Shown: positions 52,737 through 60,828 of the stretch, in pieces
Layout of the letters: every line of letters starts with the position of its first letter
Numbering within the stretch: the first letter of the stretch is position 1
From: Paenibacillus sp. BK033
GTDB lineage: Bacteria > Bacillota > Bacilli > Paenibacillales > Paenibacillaceae
Length of the DNA stretch: 64,000 nucleotides
Direction: 5' to 3'
Assembly: GCF_004345425.1 (NCBI RefSeq)
Contig: NZ_SLVP01000007.1
Coordinates: 124,001 to 188,000, forward strand
Program-made: the position numbers and the translations under genes
The notes under the pieces: model-generated
The model's database searches: none
What the model saw: only the letters and a program-made list of their open reading frames with translations
What the model was told of the DNA's origin: nothing

Positions 52737-53501
52737 TTAATTCCGTTGTACCTGCTCCTGCCTGCGGAAATCAAGCGGGCTTTTCCCCGTTGTTTTCTTA
52801 AACGTGCTGCTGAAATAAGCAATGTCGCTGTACCCCAGCCTTTCCGCGATTTCCGATATGCGAAGCGAAGTGCGGGCGATCAACATTTTCGCTTCTTCAA
52901 GACGCAGCCCGGCTACGTAATCCGTAAAATTCCGTCCGGTATGCTGCTTGAAATATTGGCTTAAATAGCTGGCATTCATATGAACCTGGGCGGCAAGCCC
53001 GGCCAGGCTGACATGTCCGGGACGCTCGTGAATGAGCCGGAGCACCTGCTCCATAATCTCGCTATGCCCTTCTTCCGCCCCTGCCGAAGAGGAGGCCTGG
53101 GAGATTTCGCGCTTTTTCTCCCGATCCTTCATCCATTTGCCCAGCGCAAGGGACAGCTCTTCGGCCGCTACCGGCTTCATCAGATAATCGATTACGCCGC
53201 AGCGTAGCGCCTTGCGGGCCGCCTGAAAATCATCGTACCCGCTTATAAATACAACCGAAGGGCTTTCCTTTAATCCCGCCAGCCGCTCGATAAAAGAGAC
53301 GCCGTCCATTACTGGCATCTTCACATCGGCCAGCACGATATCGGCCGTATGGCTCTGCAGCCAATCCAAAGCCTCCAGGCCATGCGTGCATTCCTGCACG
53401 ATCCGGAAGGGCAGCCCGGTCTCCCGGAGCACCTCCCGAAGAACGACTCTTACCCAGCGCTCATCCTCCACCACCAATACGCTATACGGAGATTGATTCA
53501 T
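52737..53501 (-). CDS. Response regulator with AraC output, TRAP locus
   Basis: The 254-residue protein has a receiver domain with VVEDE (10-14) and phospho-acceptor D59 in VLADVKMPVMDG. The AraC domain follows directly (LAGLAAQVHMNASYLSQYFKQHTG; ISEIAERLGYSDIAYFSSTFKKTTG). It lacks the long middle region of the protein at 46274. Its start overlaps the kinase stop by 20 nt. Placed at the end of the TRAP operon, it most likely controls that operon. Confidence 0.92.
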   Translation of the reverse strand: MNQSPYSVLVVEDERWVRVVLREVLRETGLPFRIVQECTHGLEALDWLQSHTADIVLADVKMPVMDGVSFIERLAGLKESPSVVFISGYDDFQAARKALRCGVIDYLMKPVAAEELSLALGKWMKDREKKREISQASSSAGAEEGHSEIMEQVLRLIHERPGHVSLAGLAAQVHMNASYLSQYFKQHTGRNFTDYVAGLRLEEAKMLIARTSLRISEIAERLGYSDIAYFSSTFKKTTGKSPLDFRRQEQVQRN

Positions 53502-55320
53502 GGCTGCTTTCCTCCTTCAGCGGCAAAGTAATCGTAACGGTTGTTCCTTCCCCAGCTATGCTGCCGAGCCGTAAGCCATACCGTTCTCCAAACAAATGCA
53601 TGATGCGTCGATGGACATTAATAATGCCGATATGCGCCCCGTCCGTCGACAGCTCCTTTTCTCTCAAATCCAGCTCGATTTGCTTCAACCGCACCGGTTC
53701 GATCCCGGAACCCGAATCGGCTATCGTAATGGCGTAATCCGAACCGTTAAAAGCTGCGGAGATGGTTATCGTCACCTTGGAGGTACCCGTCTCCGTGCCG
53801 TGGATGACGCAATTCTCGACTAATGGCTGCAGAGAGAACTTGGGAATATGCTGCTCGAGAGCATCTTCCGGAACGTCGATGCGGTAATGCAGCTTTTCCT
53901 CGAAGCGGAACTTCTGAACGTCCAGGTACATGCAGCAAATATTGAGCTCTTCGCGGAGCGTGACAACCGGAGATGCATGGCCTAGATTATAGCGGAGCAT
54001 CTTCGCCAGCGAAGTTACCAGCTTGGAAATATCCGTAATGCCATGCTCAAGTGCCATGCCCCGTACCGTTTCCAAGGCATTATACAAAAAATGCGGATTG
54101 ACCTGGGATTGGAGCACCTTCAGCTCCGACTCCTTTTGCCTGAGCGACAAGTCGGCTTCTCTCAGCTTGGCGCTATACACTTCTTTCATCAGCTGCTCCA
54201 CCTTCTCGACCATCTGATTAAAGTCGTTTGTCAGGATGCCGATCTCATCTCCCGATTCAACCTTTGCCCGCTCCGAGAAGTTGCCGTCCTTCACTCTTTT
54301 CATAAAAAACTGCAGCTTTCGGATCGGCGCGACAATACTGGCCGCAAAGCCAACCGCCAGCAGATAAGCCATAACCAGCGTAATCAGCACGGTAAGCCAA
54401 ATCGTCCGTCCGATATAAGCAACGCCCCGGTTCAATTCTTCATTGGGCATGATCGTTACAAGATGCCAGTTCAAATAGGAAGAACGATTAAACGTATAAA
54501 ACGGTCCCTTCCCGCTCTGGAAGTAACCGTCATCGTTCCGCAGCATCCAATCGGCGTATCGGAAATCCGCCTTGCTTCCGATCATGGACGGATCCGGATG
54601 GTAAATATACGCGCCTTTCTCGTCCAGAATCGCCATGTAACCCGAACGGCCAACGGTTACGTTATAGGCGATTTCCTGAATTCGTTTGAAGTTGATATCC
54701 ATAATGAGCATGCCGATGGGCTCCAGCGTCCGAGGATCGATAATCCGCTTTACGATCGAGATAACCGGTTCCGTACCGCTCCCGCTTCGGCTGGAGAGTC
54801 GGCTGATCAGTCTGATATCGCCATTGAGCGGTATGGTATCGTACCAGGGTTCCGACTCGAGCTCCTCGGCATGGCGCATATCGGTATCATTTCCCGTATC
54901 GAATATCGCCTTGTTCTCGAGCAGCATCGTAATCCGGGAAATGTCCGGCCGGGAATACGCCACATCCTCGAAGAGTTCCATGATGGAAGGACGAGTCTTC
55001 TCCAGGTCAACCGTGTGGTCCATCTGGAGCATGCTCTTCATCTCCGGCTGATTAAGCAGCTTGATCGAATCAATCTCGAAATCCCGGATGTAATATTCGA
55101 TATGGGATTTCACCTGCTCGATGATTTGCCAGCTGCTGCGGCTGGCGGCCTCCTTGAGGCTGGCCGATGAATTGCTGTAAGAGATAAAGCCAACAACCGT
55201 TAACGGCACAACCACCAGCAAGGCCAGAAATACGAGCAGCTTCACCGACAGCGGCCGATTTTTCAGAAAAAGAATCTTGTACAGCGCTTGCCAGATACGG
55301 TATGACTGTTTGAGGCGCAA
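53482..55320 (-). CDS. Cache-domain sensor histidine kinase, TRAP locus
   Basis: The 612-residue membrane kinase has a first helix around residues 26-46, an extracellular dCache-like sensor (GYMAILDEKGAYIYHPDPSMIG), a second helix near 305-325 and a HAMP domain. The kinase core has its phospho-acceptor His in NPHFLYNALETVR, the N box PLVENCVIHG and the G box DSGSGIE. The TTG start has GGGGGA 6 nt upstream. It lies 75 nt after the TRAP binding-protein gene and likely senses the transported organic acid or the loaded binding protein. Confidence 0.91.
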   Translation of the reverse strand: MRLKQSYRIWQALYKILFLKNRPLSVKLLVFLALLVVVPLTVVGFISYSNSSASLKEAASRSSWQIIEQVKSHIEYYIRDFEIDSIKLLNQPEMKSMLQMDHTVDLEKTRPSIMELFEDVAYSRPDISRITMLLENKAIFDTGNDTDMRHAEELESEPWYDTIPLNGDIRLISRLSSRSGSGTEPVISIVKRIIDPRTLEPIGMLIMDINFKRIQEIAYNVTVGRSGYMAILDEKGAYIYHPDPSMIGSKADFRYADWMLRNDDGYFQSGKGPFYTFNRSSYLNWHLVTIMPNEELNRGVAYIGRTIWLTVLITLVMAYLLAVGFAASIVAPIRKLQFFMKRVKDGNFSERAKVESGDEIGILTNDFNQMVEKVEQLMKEVYSAKLREADLSLRQKESELKVLQSQVNPHFLYNALETVRGMALEHGITDISKLVTSLAKMLRYNLGHASPVVTLREELNICCMYLDVQKFRFEEKLHYRIDVPEDALEQHIPKFSLQPLVENCVIHGTETGTSKVTITISAAFNGSDYAITIADSGSGIEPVRLKQIELDLREKELSTDGAHIGIINVHRRIMHLFGERYGLRLGSIAGEGTTVTITLPLKEESSHESISV

Positions 55321-55395
55321 CCCGATTCCCCCTTAAATGGACGTATCGCAGAATCCATCGTTGAAGGAAGCCGGGAGATACGCCTCGCTTCTTCG

Positions 55396-56427
55396 TTATT
55401 TGGCTTTCTCGATCGCGTCCAGAATTTCGCTGTAATCGGCACGGTACTTCTCGATAACCGGCTTAACCGCTTCCTGCCAAGGCGTAAAATCGGTTACTTC
55501 GGTAATGGTGACGCCGGCCGCCTTGATCTTCTCTTCCGATTGCTTCTCGAATTTGTCCCATTCCGCGCGCTGCGTGGCGACCGACTCCTGCGCGGCTTCG
55601 CTGATGATCTTCTTGTCCGCGTCGGAAAGCTTATCCCAGGTAATCTTGCTGATGAGCAGCACTTCCGGCACGCGCTGATGCTGGTCCAGAATCAGATTTT
55701 TGGCCTGCTGGTAATGGTTCGACGTATCGTAGCTCGGATAATTGTTCTCCGCCGCATCGATAACGCCGGTCTGCAAGGCTCCAAACACTTCGCCGTAAGC
55801 CATTGGCGTTGCATTCGCGCCAAGCGCTTCCATCAAATCGATGTTTACTTTATTTTGAATGACGCGCACTTTAAGTCCCTTCATATCCGCAATGCTGGTA
55901 AGAGGCTTCGTCGAGTAGAAATTACGCGCGCCGGAGCTGTAATACGCCAGCCCCTTCATGCGGGAGGATTCCAGACTGTCCAGCAGCTTCTTGCCTTTAT
56001 CGCTTTCGAGGAATTTCCATAGATGCTCGTCGCTGTTGAAAATATAAGGCAGGCTGAATACTTCGTATTCCTTATTAAATCCGCCCATCGCTCCCGTGCT
56101 TACGCGGGTAAGCTCGATTGCTCCCAACTGAACCTGCTCGATGACGGCTTTCTCTTCACCCAGCTGCGATGCAGGGAATACTTCGATTTTGATGCGGCCT
56201 CCGGACTTCTCGTTTACCAGCTCCGCGAATTTCCGGTCGCCGACAACCGTCGGATAACCTTCCGGATGCGTATCCGCCAGACGAAACGTATACTTCGGTC
56301 CTTCAGCGGCGCTGCTCCCCGTATTCGCGCTGTCAATCGTTTCTTTCGTATTCGAGCTGCAGCCGGCAAGCATGACCGCAGCAAGCGCGGATGCGACCAG
56401 AATGGATCCCCATTTCTTTTTGCTCAT
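55396..56427 (-). CDS. dctP: TRAP transporter solute-binding lipoprotein, DctP family
   Basis: The 343-residue protein has a lipoprotein signal (LAGC, Cys23) and a DctP fold: YTFRLADTHPEGYPTVVGDRKFAELV, LKVRVIQNKVNIDLMEALGANATPMAYGEVFGALQTGVIDAAENN. The arginine in LKVRV is the usual carboxylate-binding residue of TRAP receptors, so the ligand is an organic acid. A sugar acid is plausible given the neighbouring GH88, whose products are uronates. It is encoded after the two membrane subunits. Confidence 0.94.
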   Translation of the reverse strand: MSKKKWGSILVASALAAVMLAGCSSNTKETIDSANTGSSAAEGPKYTFRLADTHPEGYPTVVGDRKFAELVNEKSGGRIKIEVFPASQLGEEKAVIEQVQLGAIELTRVSTGAMGGFNKEYEVFSLPYIFNSDEHLWKFLESDKGKKLLDSLESSRMKGLAYYSSGARNFYSTKPLTSIADMKGLKVRVIQNKVNIDLMEALGANATPMAYGEVFGALQTGVIDAAENNYPSYDTSNHYQQAKNLILDQHQRVPEVLLISKITWDKLSDADKKIISEAAQESVATQRAEWDKFEKQSEEKIKAAGVTITEVTDFTPWQEAVKPVIEKYRADYSEILDAIEKAK

Positions 56428-56528
56428 GACATAATCGCTCCTCTATTTTTGAATTATACGATACGGCCTTTCTTTATGGAAAGCGCATACATAGGTGGAA
56501 TCGCGTAAATCGTTCCAAATGCACACAG

Positions 56529-57824
56529 CTACTGCACCAGATGCGGCAGCCACATGACGATTCCCGGTATATAAGTGAGAATCAGCAGGACGACGCATAA
56601 CACGTAGAAAAACGGCATCATTGCTTTGGTCGCCTGCGAGATCGTGATATTGCCGATCGCCGCGCCAACAAACAATACGGTGCCAACCGGCGGCGTAAGC
56701 AAGCCAATGCCCAAATTCAGCATCAGGATAATGCCGAAGTGTACCGGATCCATCCCGATCGAGGTCACGACCGGCAGCAGAATCGGCGTCATAATGAGGA
56801 TAAGCGGCGCCATATCCATCGGCGCGCCAAGCAGCAGAAGCAAAATATTAATGATGAGCAGAATCAGAATCGGATTATCCGAGATGCCCAGCATCCAGTC
56901 CGTAATCATGCCCGGCACCTGCAGATAGGCAAGCACCCAGCTGAATGCCGCGGAGGCCGCGATCAGGAACAGCACCATCGAGACGGTCCGGAATGTTCTT
57001 TTCAAGATGACGGTCATTCGCTTCAAAGGAATATCCCGATAAATAAAGAACGTGAGGATGAAGGCATATAGACAAGCAATCGCGCCGCTCTCGGTAGCCG
57101 TAAACCAGCCGGTAAAAATACCGCCCAAGATGATCACCGCCGTCATCAGCGACATAAAGCCGTCAAGCAGGATGCGCGGAATATCTTTGCGAGCGACGGG
57201 GTCGCCTTTTTCATAGCCGCGTTTGACGGCAAAGACGTAGCTCGTTGCCATAAGCGAAATACACATCAGAATGCCCGGCACGATGCCCGCAAGGAACAGG
57301 CTTGTAATCGAGATGCCTCCGCCCGCTGCCAGGGAATACAGAACCAGATTATGGCTGGGCGGCACAACGACGCCTTGAATGGCGGAGGAAACGGTAACGC
57401 CTACGGAATAATCGTTGTCGTAGCCTTTTTTCCTCATCGAAGGGATCATCACCGAGCCAATCGAGGAGACGTCCGCGATCGCCGAGCCGGATATGTTGCC
57501 GAAAAACATGCAAGCGACGCAGTTCACCATGGCGAGTCCGCCGCGAATGCCGCCTACGATAAGCTGAGCTAAGTTGATGAGACGCAGCGCCATTTTCCCC
57601 TCGCTCATGATCTGCCCCGCCAGGATAAAGAACGGAATCGTTAGGAGCGAATAAGAGTTCATGCCTTGAATCATCGTCTGGCCAATCGTGGCGAGCGGTA
57701 CCTTTAAATAGAGCAGCGTTAGAATCGATGAGCCCGCCAGCCCCAGTGCGATCGGGAATCTCAGCAGGACGAACAGAATAAAGCTCCCCGCCAGAATACA
57801 GGTGGCCATTGCCGTGCTGTCCAT
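56529..57824 (-). CDS. dctM: TRAP transporter large permease, DctM family
   Basis: The 431-residue membrane protein has about twelve helices and the DctM motifs GGIRGGLAMVNCVACMFFGNISGSAIADVSSIGSVMIPSM and NLGIGLLTPPVGTVLFVGAAIG. It couples sodium flux to import of the acid delivered by DctP. Its ATG overlaps the last base of the dctQ stop region (57824), so the two are coupled. GGGGGGCATG lies upstream. Confidence 0.94.
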   Translation of the reverse strand: MDSTAMATCILAGSFILFVLLRFPIALGLAGSSILTLLYLKVPLATIGQTMIQGMNSYSLLTIPFFILAGQIMSEGKMALRLINLAQLIVGGIRGGLAMVNCVACMFFGNISGSAIADVSSIGSVMIPSMRKKGYDNDYSVGVTVSSAIQGVVVPPSHNLVLYSLAAGGGISITSLFLAGIVPGILMCISLMATSYVFAVKRGYEKGDPVARKDIPRILLDGFMSLMTAVIILGGIFTGWFTATESGAIACLYAFILTFFIYRDIPLKRMTVILKRTFRTVSMVLFLIAASAAFSWVLAYLQVPGMITDWMLGISDNPILILLIINILLLLLGAPMDMAPLILIMTPILLPVVTSIGMDPVHFGIILMLNLGIGLLTPPVGTVLFVGAAIGNITISQATKAMMPFFYVLCVVLLILTYIPGIVMWLPHLVQ

Positions 57825-58321
57825 TATTCATGCCCCCCTAATCCCTTATGCCTTCTCGTATCAATGCCGATTAATTGAAGAATAGCGTAGACGCATACGA
57901 GGACGCCCGTAATCGGCATCACGAGGTACAGCAGGCTGTTCGGCCAGCCGGTTGCCGGGAGCTCGGATTCGCTCATCAGCTTCGTAAAGTCCCAGCCGTA
58001 ATGGAGGAGATAGACGCCAAAGGCGAAGATGGTTATTCCAATGACTTTGTCGAGCACATAGTTAACGGCCTTAGGCAGCTTGGAGGTAAAAGAATCGATT
58101 CCCATATGGAGATGCTCCCGGAAGCCAAAGGCGATGCCGAGGAACGAAAACCAGACCATCAGCAGCATCGTGATCTCTTCCGAGCTGTGGAACACAAAGC
58201 TGAATACCTTCCGGGTGAACACTTGCACGGTTACGATAATAATCATCGTTACCAGGCCGATCAACGTAACGGTCTCGAGCAGCGTGTCTATCGCAAGCGC
58301 AATTTTTTTAAGCGTTTTCAT
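57824..58321 (-). CDS. dctQ: TRAP transporter small permease, DctQ family
   Basis: The 165-residue membrane protein has four helices and the DctQ signature EITMLLMVWFSFLGIAFGFREHLHMGID. It is the small partner of DctM. GGGGGAGG lies 4-5 nt before the ATG. It is the first gene of an operon running dctQ-dctM-dctP-kinase-regulator. A cre-like sequence overlaps its start codon. Confidence 0.92.
   Translation of the reverse strand: MKTLKKIALAIDTLLETVTLIGLVTMIIIVTVQVFTRKVFSFVFHSSEEITMLLMVWFSFLGIAFGFREHLHMGIDSFTSKLPKAVNYVLDKVIGITIFAFGVYLLHYGWDFTKLMSESELPATGWPNSLLYLVMPITGVLVCVYAILQLIGIDTRRHKGLGGHE
58307..58320 (-). promoter_or_regulatory. Cre-like site over the dctQ start
   Basis: On the minus strand TGAAAACGCTTAAA, beginning in the start codon, matches the cre consensus TGWAANCGNTNWCA at 13 of 14 positions. 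CcpA bound there could block elongation and make the TRAP operon subject to catabolite repression. Confidence 0.5.
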
Positions 58322-58514
58322 TTATCCTCCCCCTACGTTTTGTAAGGCACATAGCCTGCGTTTTTATTGTAGCGGCGAGGAGCTCGAATCCGTATTTGAG
58401 TAATCTTATAATTTTTTGTAGTTTTTTTAGATTCTTCGGCATGGCACTGCCATCTGGATGAGAACTGCGCTACACTGCACGTATAGGCATTCATAAATCC
58501 AGCTTGGAGCGTGA

Positions 58515-58838
58515 TTGGATATGAGCAACTTAGGAGTGTGGGAACAAGCCGAGCCCGGCGTCACCCGCTGCATTAAGCAGGCCGGGCAAAGCCTGATGAT
58601 GATGGAGGTGCATTTCGAGCCCGGGGCCGAAGGCTATGAGCACAGCCATCCGCATGAGCAGATGAGCTACTGCATGAAGGGAAGAATCGCGTTCCGCATC
58701 AACGGCGCCGAGACCGTTCTCGAGGCTGGCGATGCGATCACCATCCCCGGCGGAGCAAGGCATGGCGTAACCGCGCTGGAAGCTGCGGTGCTGCTGGATG
58801 TCTTTACGCCGGTGCGCGAGGATTTGCTGAAGCGGTAA
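58515..58838 (+). CDS. Small cupin-domain protein
   Basis: The 107-residue protein is a single cupin barrel. Motif 1 is EHSHPHEQMSYCMKGRIAF with the metal-binding histidines and glutamine/glutamate, and motif 2 is GDAITIPGGARHGVTA with the last histidine. Proteins of this kind act in sugar-acid metabolism (pectin degradation KdgF-like) or as small sensors. The first step of unsaturated uronate breakdown would fit the nearby GH88 and TRAP genes, but this is inference. GGAG lies 5 nt before a TTG at 58515 and 11 nt before an ATG at 58521; either may be the start. Confidence 0.85.
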   Translation: MDMSNLGVWEQAEPGVTRCIKQAGQSLMMMEVHFEPGAEGYEHSHPHEQMSYCMKGRIAFRINGAETVLEAGDAITIPGGARHGVTALEAAVLLDVFTPVREDLLKR

Positions 58839-58851
58839 GAAAAATTCGGCA

Positions 58852-58888
58852 CTGAAAAGCCCGGATCTTATTGATCCGGGCTTTTCAG
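58852..58888. terminator. Terminator after the cupin gene
   Basis: CTGAAAAGCCCGGATC and its exact complement form a 16-bp stem around TTATT, with T residues inside the 3' arm. It also covers the end of the AraC remnant on the other strand. Confidence 0.85.
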
Positions 58889-59014
58889 CTCTGACTCCCG
58901 GAATTGCCCGGGAGACAAGCCGATTTTGAATACACGGATGAACGACGTCGGGTTGGAAACCTGTTCATGGACGGAAACGGGTTTATTTTCCCCGAGGGCA
59001 AAATCTGCGCGGGT
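58868..59014 (-). pseudogene. Remnant of an AraC-family regulator (C-terminal end)
   Basis: The minus strand reads 48 codons to TAA and encodes HEQVSNPTSFIRVFKIG, then LSPGQFRE, the second recognition helix and end of an AraC DNA-binding domain. Just upstream the same frame has TGA and TAG, so the rest of the gene is lost or decayed. No start codon with a ribosome binding site is present. The fragment was probably the regulator of the neighbouring cupin or esterase gene. Confidence 0.7.
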
Positions 59015-59116
59015 CTATCAAATTGCACAAAATCGAGCGAGAAGCCCGGGTCCAGATAAGCTAAACTTGTGGGAGAGCTAGCACTGGATTAGTTCCGATA
59101 AAGGAGGAAATGGATC

Positions 59117-59920
59117 ATGAGACTGGAAACGATGAAGCTTGAAAACAGCAGGCAGGCAACCTTAACCGTCTATTTGCACGACATAACCGAACTAAGAGCG
59201 AAACCGCGGCCTATTATTCTAATTGCCCCCGGCGGCGGGTACGGAATGGTGTCCGAGCGCGAAGCCGAGCCGGTGGCCATCGCCTTCTATAATGCCGGCT
59301 ATCACGCGGCTATTCTTCGATATTCCGTCGGGGAAGATGCGCGGGACATGCAGCCTATGGTTGAGGCGCTGGATTCGATCCGGATATTGAGAGAGCATAG
59401 CGGAAAATGGCGGATTGCCGGTGACAAAATCGCGGTCTGCGGCTTTTCGGCAGGCGGACATTTAGCCGCATCAACCGGTACCATGTGGAATGAGCCGGCG
59501 CTTATGGAGCGTCTGAACGGTGTCGGGGATCTGGTGAAGCCTAACGCGCTGATCCTTGGCTATCCGGTCATTACCTCCGGGGAGTTTGCGCATCGGGGCT
59601 CGTTCCATAACTTGACCGGCTCTCACGAGGATGACGACGCGGCCCGCTTCTTCTCCATCGAGAAAAGAGTGACCAGCGGCACGCCTCCAACCTTCCTGTG
59701 GCATACGGAGGACGATTCGGCGGTGACCGTGGAGAACGCCCTGCTCATGATCAGCGCCTTGCGTAAAAATCAGGTACCGTTCGAGTGCCATATTTTCAAC
59801 AAGGGTCAGCATGGCCTGTCCATGTGCAACGAAGAAGTACATACGCCAAACCCGCACTGCGCACATTGGTTCGGCTTGTGCATCGAATGGCTGGATTCGA
59901 TCGGGCTGGGGTTGGAATAA
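59117..59920 (+). CDS. Alpha/beta hydrolase, acetyl-xylan-esterase/BD-FAE-like
   Basis: The 267-residue protein has the oxyanion motif APGGGYGMVSEREAEP, the nucleophile in GFSAGGH (S111), the acid in HTEDD (D199 or D200) and the base in GQHGLS (H232). This matches cytosolic carbohydrate acetyl-esterases of the AxeA/BD-FAE group, which remove acetyl groups from xylo- or other oligosaccharides. No signal peptide is visible. AAGGAGG precedes the ATG. It is a single-gene unit with its own terminator. Confidence 0.88.
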   Translation: MRLETMKLENSRQATLTVYLHDITELRAKPRPIILIAPGGGYGMVSEREAEPVAIAFYNAGYHAAILRYSVGEDARDMQPMVEALDSIRILREHSGKWRIAGDKIAVCGFSAGGHLAASTGTMWNEPALMERLNGVGDLVKPNALILGYPVITSGEFAHRGSFHNLTGSHEDDDAARFFSIEKRVTSGTPPTFLWHTEDDSAVTVENALLMISALRKNQVPFECHIFNKGQHGLSMCNEEVHTPNPHCAHWFGLCIEWLDSIGLGLE

Positions 59921-59937
59921 CGTCGATTTGTAAGTAC

Positions 59938-59975
59938 GGCCAGGGATTTTTGTCCCTGGTCGTTCTTTTTCTTTC
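59938..59975 (+). terminator. Terminator of the esterase gene
   Basis: GGCCAGGGA and TCCCTGGTC pair around a 6-nt loop, followed by a T-rich tract. Confidence 0.9.
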
Positions 59976-60084
59976 TAGGAGGGAACGGAAACTAGATTAA
60001 GAGGAAATTTTCGCGTTACAGCTCATGTTGGCGGGGACGCTCGCCCGTTTCCGCCACAAAACCGTCAAACTCTGCCCGTTGTGC

Positions 60085-60138
60085 ATTATTGCCCATTGGG
60101 CAATAATATACTTATACAATTGTTGCCCAATGGGCAAC
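60085..60138 (+). promoter_or_regulatory. TetR promoter with two palindromic operators
   Basis: A 23-bp perfect palindrome (60085-60107) has arms ATTATTGCCCA and TGGGCAATAAT around a central T; a 17-bp one (60122-60138) has arms GTTGCCCA and TGGGCAAC around a central A. The core TTGCCCAWTGGGCAA is common. Between them lies -10 TATACA (60113-60118), and -35 TTGCCC (60089-60094) lies inside the first palindrome with an 18-bp spacer. This suits autorepression by the TetR protein encoded downstream. Confidence 0.85.
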
Positions 60139-60174
60139 GACCAAAGAGAGGTGAAGGCACGCGGCCGGTCTACG

Positions 60175-60792
60175 ATGAACAAGCAAAGCTTGCGTGATGT
60201 CAAAAGAGAGGCAACGGCTAATGCGCTTTCGGAGGCGGCATTTGATCTCGCGATGGAACGCGGAATGGACGGTTTTGTAGTAGAAGATGTCGTGCAGCGC
60301 GCGGGATATTCGAGAAGAACGTTTGCGAACCATTTTTCATGCAAGGAAGAAGCGGTTGTTATGGGGGCTTCCTCCGCCTTCAACAATGTAGAAGAGGTGC
60401 AGCAGCTGATCGAGAATCTGACGGAGACCTCCACTCCGATTGAGGTTATGGAGCATCTGGTCCGAATGGAGCTTACCGCAGGGCTGTTCAAAAAAACGCG
60501 CGAGCTCGTGAAGCTGTCCAAGCAGCATCCTACGCTGGAGCCTTATATCCTTAGCGCTCTTCATAGCCATCAAGGGATGGCTCAGCAATTGCTGCTCGAT
60601 TTGTTCGAAGACAAATATGCGAAGGGCTATATTCAGCTGCTTGTTGGCGCTTCTTATGGAGCGGCGCTTCCGATGCTGTACGGCGGCAGCAACATCCTGT
60701 TCCCTGGTCAATCAAGCGAAGAAGCCTCTGACTCTATCCCGCTCGACCAATATTTAGACGACATGTTTGGTTATTTAAAAAACGGTTTTTAG
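60175..60792 (+). CDS. TetR family repressor of the MMPL exporter
   Basis: The 205-residue protein has the TetR helix-turn-helix near the N-terminus (ALSEAAFDLAMERGMDGFVVEDVVQRAGYSRRTFANHFSCKEE), followed by an all-helical ligand domain. I chose the ATG at 60175, which places the DNA-binding domain at the usual distance; a GTG at 60151 would add 8 residues, and starts before about 60126 are excluded by the promoter. Two matching palindromes cover its own promoter. The MMPL gene follows 36 nt later and is almost surely the controlled target. Confidence 0.9.
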   Translation: MNKQSLRDVKREATANALSEAAFDLAMERGMDGFVVEDVVQRAGYSRRTFANHFSCKEEAVVMGASSAFNNVEEVQQLIENLTETSTPIEVMEHLVRMELTAGLFKKTRELVKLSKQHPTLEPYILSALHSHQGMAQQLLLDLFEDKYAKGYIQLLVGASYGAALPMLYGGSNILFPGQSSEEASDSIPLDQYLDDMFGYLKNGF

Positions 60793-60828
60793 CTATTAAT
60801 CTCTATATAAAAGGAGAACCACACTGTT

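Noticed and set aside
54043..55170. 375-codon plus-strand frame opposite the TRAP-locus kinase
   Set aside because: Arg/His/Ile-rich shadow of the kinase gene, without start signals or domain features.
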